A stretch of DNA of 9,574 nucleotides from Oscillospiraceae bacterium (GTDB lineage Bacteria; Bacillota; Clostridia; Oscillospirales; Oscillospiraceae). This document shows, piece after piece, positions 6,036 to 9,574 of the stretch; position 1 is the first letter of the stretch; the number at the start of each line of letters is the position of its first letter. Where the stretch lies: NCBI GenBank assembly GCA_029067025.1, contig JAIEFH010000298.1, positions 1 through 9,574 on the forward strand, read 5' to 3'. Under the pieces are notes generated by a model, which had not been told where the DNA came from, did not search any database, and was given only the letters and a program-made list of their open reading frames with translations. The translations under genes were made by a program, and so were the position numbers.

Positions 6036-9000
6036 TCAATCTATGATCTCATCCAAGGTCTCGAAGAGCGTGCCAATGTCAATGGGCTTGGCGATATGGC
6101 CGTTCATGCCGGCGCGAAGGGCCGCCTGGCGATCCTCCTCAAAGGCATTGGCGGTCATGGCCAGGATGGGGATGGAAGCCAGCTCTGGATCGTCCAGGGC
6201 GCGGATGGCCTGGGTGGCGGCGTAACCGTCCATAACCGGCATCTGCACGTCCATCAAGATCAGATCGTAATATCCGGGCTGGACATCCCGCAGCATATCC
6301 ACGGCAATCTGTCCGTTGGAGGCAATCTCCACGGTGAAACCGGCCTCGGTGAGGATGGCGACGGCGATCTCCTGGTTGAGCTCGTTGTCCTCCGCCAGCA
6401 GGATACGTCCCGTGCGGTGCCGCTTTAGCGGCTGGACAGCGTCCGGCTGTTCCTCTTTATGCGCGATGGAGGACAGGCAGCTTCTCAGCTCAGACATGAA
6501 CAGCGGCTTGCTGCAAAAAGCGGTAACGCCCGCGTCCCTGGCCTCGTCCTCGATGTCGGACAGGTCGTAGGCGCTGAGTACGATGATAGGCGCGTCCCCG
6601 CCCGTCTCCTGGCGGATGCGCCGGGCCACCTCGACGCCGTTCATGTCGGGCATGAGCCAGTCGATGATGTACACGCCGTAGCTGTCCCCCCGGGTGAGCG
6701 CCTGCCGGGTGCGCAGGACGGCCTCCTTGCCCGACAGCGTCCACTCCGACCGCATCCCGAACTGCTGGAGCATATAGGTCACGCTGTCACAGGTGTTGAA
6801 GTCGTCGTCCACCACCAGGGCCCGGCAGTTGTCCAGCTCCGGGATGGTCTGGATCTCTTTGGGGCCCTTGTGGAGACGGAAGGTGAGGCAGACCACAAAC
6901 TCCGACCCCACGCCCTGCTCACTGTACACCGTGATAGAGCCGTTCATCATGTCCACGATGTTCTTGGTGATGGCCATGCCCAGGCCGGTGCCCTGGATGC
7001 CGCTGATGGTGGAATTGCGCTCCCGCTCAAAGGGCTCGAAGATATGCTCCACAAACTCCGCGCCCATGCCGATGCCGGTGTCCTTGATGCGGAATTCGTA
7101 ACAGGCGCTGTCCTCCGAAGCGCCGGGCTTTTCCGTGATGCGCATACTGACGGCGCCGCCCGCGGGGGTATACTTGATGGCGTTGCTCAACAGGTTGAGA
7201 AGTACCTGATTCAGCCGCAGCTTGTCGCAGTATACGTCCTCGTCCAGCACATCCACCGTGTCAATGCAGAAGTCCAGCTGCTTGGAGCGAATATCGGCCT
7301 GCACGATGCTGCGCAGACTGTGGAGGATGTCCGGCAGGCTGCACAGCGCCTCGTCCAATTGCATCTTGCCGCTTTCGATGCGGCTCATATCCAGCACGTC
7401 ATTGATGAGGCTCACCAGGTGATTGCCGGAGGTGAGGAGCTTTTTCAGATACCCCTCCACCAGATCCCGCTGATCCAAATGGGTGAGGGCCAGGGTGGTG
7501 AAGCCCACGATGGCGTTCATGGGGGTGCGGATGTCATGGGACATATTGGACAGGAACGCGCTCTTGGCCCGGTTGGCCTGGTTGGCCTGGGCCAGGGCGT
7601 TCTCCAGAAGGGCGGTCTTTTCCATCTCGCGGCGGGTCTCATCGTCCACATTTCGGAAGCCAAGCACCACGCCCCGTTTGGTGCCCCAAGAGCCGGCCCG
7701 CACGGCCTTCATCTGGAAAAACCGTATCTCATTGCCGCACAGCGTGCGGTAGTTGACCGTGTAAGTGAGCCTGCGCTCCAGATTATCGGACAGCTCTTCA
7801 GGAGAGAGGGCAAACCGCACAAGCTCCTGGTCCTCCTTGTAGACGCACTGGTTTATGTATTTCTCCAAACTGTCTATAATAGGCAGGCTGCCGGTAAAAA
7901 TTTCGTCCAAAACAGCATGGGGACAGTAGTGCGTGCGCAGAGGCCCGCCCTCGCGGGTGTCCAGGTCGTAATAACACACCAGGTTGTAGTCCACGCTCAG
8001 CGCCTGCACCAGTTCGTTCTGCCGCCGCTCCAGCTCCGTGCGCTCCTGCTGCTCCCGCAGCTTTTGGGCGGTGCAGTCCAGGAGGAAGCGCTGATAGACC
8101 AGCTCGCCGTTCTCTTCCATCAGCTTGATATTGCCCATCACATGGATGAGCTTTCCGTCCTTGTGCTTGACCCGGTACTCCAGGCTGGCGCTGTCGCCCG
8201 GCTTCTTTAGGGACTGGATGCACTCCCTGAGCCTAGGCTGATCCTCCAAGGCCACTGTGGGGGCGACCCAGCTAAAGCCGGACTCCAGATCCTCCATGGA
8301 GTCGTACCCAAGTAGCTCCAGGGCGGCCCGGTTGACGTCCAGGACACGGGAGCCGTCCAGGGAGTGGGTCAGGATGCCGCAGTCCATGGTGGTGAACAAC
8401 CGCTCCAAGGTTTGATTTTTTTGCAGAAGCTCCTTCTCGTAGGCCCGTTCCCGGGTCACATCAATGGCCACGCCCACGGTGCCCATCACGCTGCCGTCCA
8501 GGTCGTACAGGGGGGATTTGAAGGTGGACAGTGTCCGAGCGCCATCGCCGGTCTGGATGGTCTCGTCCGACACCTGGGTCTGTTCCGTCTCCATGACGAC
8601 CCGCTCTGATTCAATGCAGGCCGGATCGTCCTGCTCCACGTCCCAGATGTAAGCGTGGCCCTGGCCCTCCACCTGCTGTCTGGTCTTGTTGACCGCGGCG
8701 CAAAAGCTGTCGTTTACCTTCTCGTGAATGCCATCTTTGGTTTTGTACCAGACCAGATTGGGCATCCCGTTGATGGCGGCGTCCAAAAAATGGCGGGCCT
8801 GCCACAGCTCTTTGCTCTGCCGCCAGCCCTCCTGCCACCGGAGAAAGTGGAATCGCAGCAGCTCCTTGGACAGCGGAGCGATCCAGACATCGGTGAGTTC
8901 AGACAGGCAGCCGGCAGGCTGCCCCCCAGGGCTTCCGGTCAACAGGGGGAGCTGCTCCTGCTCAGCCAGCAGGATAAGCTGGGCCTGCTCACCCTTGGCT

Positions 9001-9209
9001 TGGAGCAGCGTATGTACCGCCTCCGCCCCGTCCAGCGTCCGCAGGTCGGCCAGGATTACATCCGCCTGGCCCGCCAGAGAGCGATCCGGCTGGCGGCTCT
9101 CGGTGAACGTGTGGGTAAAATTTTCAAAGGCCGGGATCTCCTTCAGCGCATCTGACATCTCACGCGCAAAGCCGACCAGATAAAAGTGGGTAAGACAATG
9201 ATACATCAT
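6036..9209 (-). CDS. Soluble PAS hybrid sensor histidine kinase with two receiver domains
   Basis: Two-component signalling protein of 1057 residues. Residues 5-130 look receiver-like but degenerate: D55 sits at the phosphoacceptor place (VILADLR), the acidic pair after strand 1 is absent, and the usual Lys is A111 (WIAPLS). PAS-like regions follow at about 140-265 (with WYKTKDG), 270-390 and, more divergent, 405-520. HisKA has phospho-accepting H558 in SNMSHDIRTP. The ATPase domain has N676 (LLSNAIKYTP), D710TGIGM, FEPFER and G740TGLGM. Receiver 1 has DDD near 795, D850 and K901; receiver 2 has the AEDN motif, D987 and K1041. Both receivers look active. No signal peptide, membrane helix or Hpt domain is visible, so it is probably cytoplasmic and passes phosphate to a separate partner. 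The start at ATG 9209 follows AAAGGG by 7 nt; the frame is open to 9332 but without such a site. Confidence 0.9.
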   Translation of the reverse strand: MMYHCLTHFYLVGFAREMSDALKEIPAFENFTHTFTESRQPDRSLAGQADVILADLRTLDGAEAVHTLLQAKGEQAQLILLAEQEQLPLLTGSPGGQPAGCLSELTDVWIAPLSKELLRFHFLRWQEGWRQSKELWQARHFLDAAINGMPNLVWYKTKDGIHEKVNDSFCAAVNKTRQQVEGQGHAYIWDVEQDDPACIESERVVMETEQTQVSDETIQTGDGARTLSTFKSPLYDLDGSVMGTVGVAIDVTRERAYEKELLQKNQTLERLFTTMDCGILTHSLDGSRVLDVNRAALELLGYDSMEDLESGFSWVAPTVALEDQPRLRECIQSLKKPGDSASLEYRVKHKDGKLIHVMGNIKLMEENGELVYQRFLLDCTAQKLREQQERTELERRQNELVQALSVDYNLVCYYDLDTREGGPLRTHYCPHAVLDEIFTGSLPIIDSLEKYINQCVYKEDQELVRFALSPEELSDNLERRLTYTVNYRTLCGNEIRFFQMKAVRAGSWGTKRGVVLGFRNVDDETRREMEKTALLENALAQANQANRAKSAFLSNMSHDIRTPMNAIVGFTTLALTHLDQRDLVEGYLKKLLTSGNHLVSLINDVLDMSRIESGKMQLDEALCSLPDILHSLRSIVQADIRSKQLDFCIDTVDVLDEDVYCDKLRLNQVLLNLLSNAIKYTPAGGAVSMRITEKPGASEDSACYEFRIKDTGIGMGAEFVEHIFEPFERERNSTISGIQGTGLGMAITKNIVDMMNGSITVYSEQGVGSEFVVCLTFRLHKGPKEIQTIPELDNCRALVVDDDFNTCDSVTYMLQQFGMRSEWTLSGKEAVLRTRQALTRGDSYGVYIIDWLMPDMNGVEVARRIRQETGGDAPIIVLSAYDLSDIEDEARDAGVTAFCSKPLFMSELRSCLSSIAHKEEQPDAVQPLKRHRTGRILLAEDNELNQEIAVAILTEAGFTVEIASNGQIAVDMLRDVQPGYYDLILMDVQMPVMDGYAATQAIRALDDPELASIPILAMTANAFEEDRQAALRAGMNGHIAKPIDIGTLFETLDEIID

Positions 9210-9260
9210 ACATACACCCTTTGCATCCGCTGATGTGCTGGATAAACTGAGACTATTAGT

Positions 9261-9289
9261 ACTATAACACACCTGTGGAACCAATGCAA
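9261..9289 (-). promoter_or_regulatory. Extended -10 promoter of the hybrid kinase gene
   Basis: Minus strand: TATAGT (9266-9261, five of six consensus bases) is preceded by TGT, an extended -10. A weak -35 TTGCAT (9289-9284) lies 17 bp upstream. The expected start near 9254 leaves a leader of about 45 nt to the ATG at 9209. Confidence 0.6.
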
Positions 9290-9311
9290 GATTTAGAGGG
9301 ATTTGACAAAA

Positions 9312-9363
9312 AAGAATGGGCGTTTTGCCCATTTTTACGTTTCCCGCATAGAATGGGCAAAAA
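9312..9363. repeat. Overlapping inverted and direct repeats forming alternative hairpins
   Basis: A 9-base direct repeat AGAATGGGC occurs at 9313-9321 and 9350-9358, with its complement GCCCATT between them (9327-9333). The middle copy can pair left (AATGGGC/GCCCATT, 7 bp, loop GTTTT) or right (TTTTGCCCATT 9323-9333 with AATGGGCAAAA 9352-9362, 11 bp). The two pairings exclude each other. Read on the minus strand the left hairpin is followed by C and TTTTTT (9313-9308), like a terminator. Read on the plus strand the right hairpin ends against the AAAGGGGGG ribosome site of the rightmost gene. Confidence 0.65.
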
Positions 9364-9376
9364 GGGGGGCATCGGG

Positions 9377-9574
9377 ATGGAGGAACGGGAAATTCTAAAC
9401 GAACAGCTCAGGACGGTCAACCAGTCCCTGTGTTATTTGATGCTGATTATCCTGTCGGTGCTGCTCTCCTTTCGGTCGGTGCTCATTCAGCGGGAGCAGC
9501 TGGAGGAGACGCTGGAGGGAAATCCACAGAAAGCCGCCGCGCAGTATGTCTTTACCATCAGGCTCAGCGCGTCG
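9377..9574 (+). CDS. Unrecognised small membrane-anchored protein (3' end beyond the window)
   Basis: An open frame of 66 codons runs off the right edge, starting MEEREILNEQLRTVNQSL. The start is supported by AAAGGGGGG ending 7 nt upstream of ATG. A charged, possibly helical N-terminus (1-17) precedes one strongly hydrophobic segment (about 18-37, CYLMLIILSVLLSF), then a charged, Glu/Gln-rich stretch (38-55). This fits a single-span membrane protein with its bulk probably still to come. I do not recognise the family. The gene is divergent from the kinase, and no convincing -10/-35 pair is seen for it, although TTGACA occurs at 9303-9308. Confidence 0.6.
   Translation, partial: MEEREILNEQLRTVNQSLCYLMLIILSVLLSFRSVLIQREQLEETLEGNPQKAAAQYVFTIRLSAS

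Noticed and set aside
7566..7589. Short tandem repeat of a TTGGCCTGG-like unit
   Set aside because: It encodes the AQANQAN stretch of the helix before the H-box in the kinase and is explained by coding sequence.
6459..8210. Long plus-strand open frame (583 codons) opposite the kinase gene
   Set aside because: Its composition is dominated by His, Gln, Gly and Val with no domain pattern, and it lies antisense to unmistakable PAS, HisKA and ATPase motifs. It is a by-product of high-GC codon use.

Overview
The window is GC-rich and codes compactly, with strong purine-rich ribosome binding sites, a TTG start and an ECF-type vitamin/micronutrient transporter. This suggests a high-GC member of the Clostridia (Firmicutes), perhaps a gut Oscillospiraceae/Flavonifractor-like organism. 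That assignment is inferred from style and gene families only; no rRNA or other marker gene is present.

Positions 5589 down to 1 (minus strand) hold one tightly packed operon of five genes. In transcription order these are an ECF substrate-binding membrane protein of the UPF0397 type (5499-4948), a fused double ATPase (4885-3170), the EcfT coupling protein (3177-2347), a GPH/MelB-like major facilitator (2324-945) and an M20 metallopeptidase/amidohydrolase that runs off the left edge (948-1). A near-perfect sigma-A promoter (consensus -35, 17-bp spacer, extended consensus -10) drives it. A 9+9 bp inverted repeat lies exactly over the expected transcription start, which looks like a repressor operator. 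A 13-bp perfect hairpin separates the S-component gene from the ATPase gene and probably sets their expression ratio. The order implies an import-and-hydrolysis pathway: ECF uptake of a small substrate, cleavage by the M20 enzyme, and a second transporter for the substrate or product. The substrate is not identifiable from the sequence.

Positions 5600-6035 have no intact gene. They hold two terminator-like hairpins (minus strand) that could end the kinase transcript, and on the plus strand a codon-like stretch interrupted by an in-frame TAG that may be the decayed tail of a gene.

Positions 9289-6036 (minus strand) hold a 1057-residue soluble hybrid sensor histidine kinase. It has a degenerate N-terminal receiver-like domain, three PAS-like regions, HisKA and HATPase domains and two intact C-terminal receivers, and its own extended -10 promoter. 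Its cognate partner and output are not in the window.

Positions 9290-9574 contain a cluster of overlapping inverted and direct repeats (mutually exclusive hairpins), then the start of a divergent plus-strand gene for a small unrecognised membrane-anchored protein cut by the right edge.
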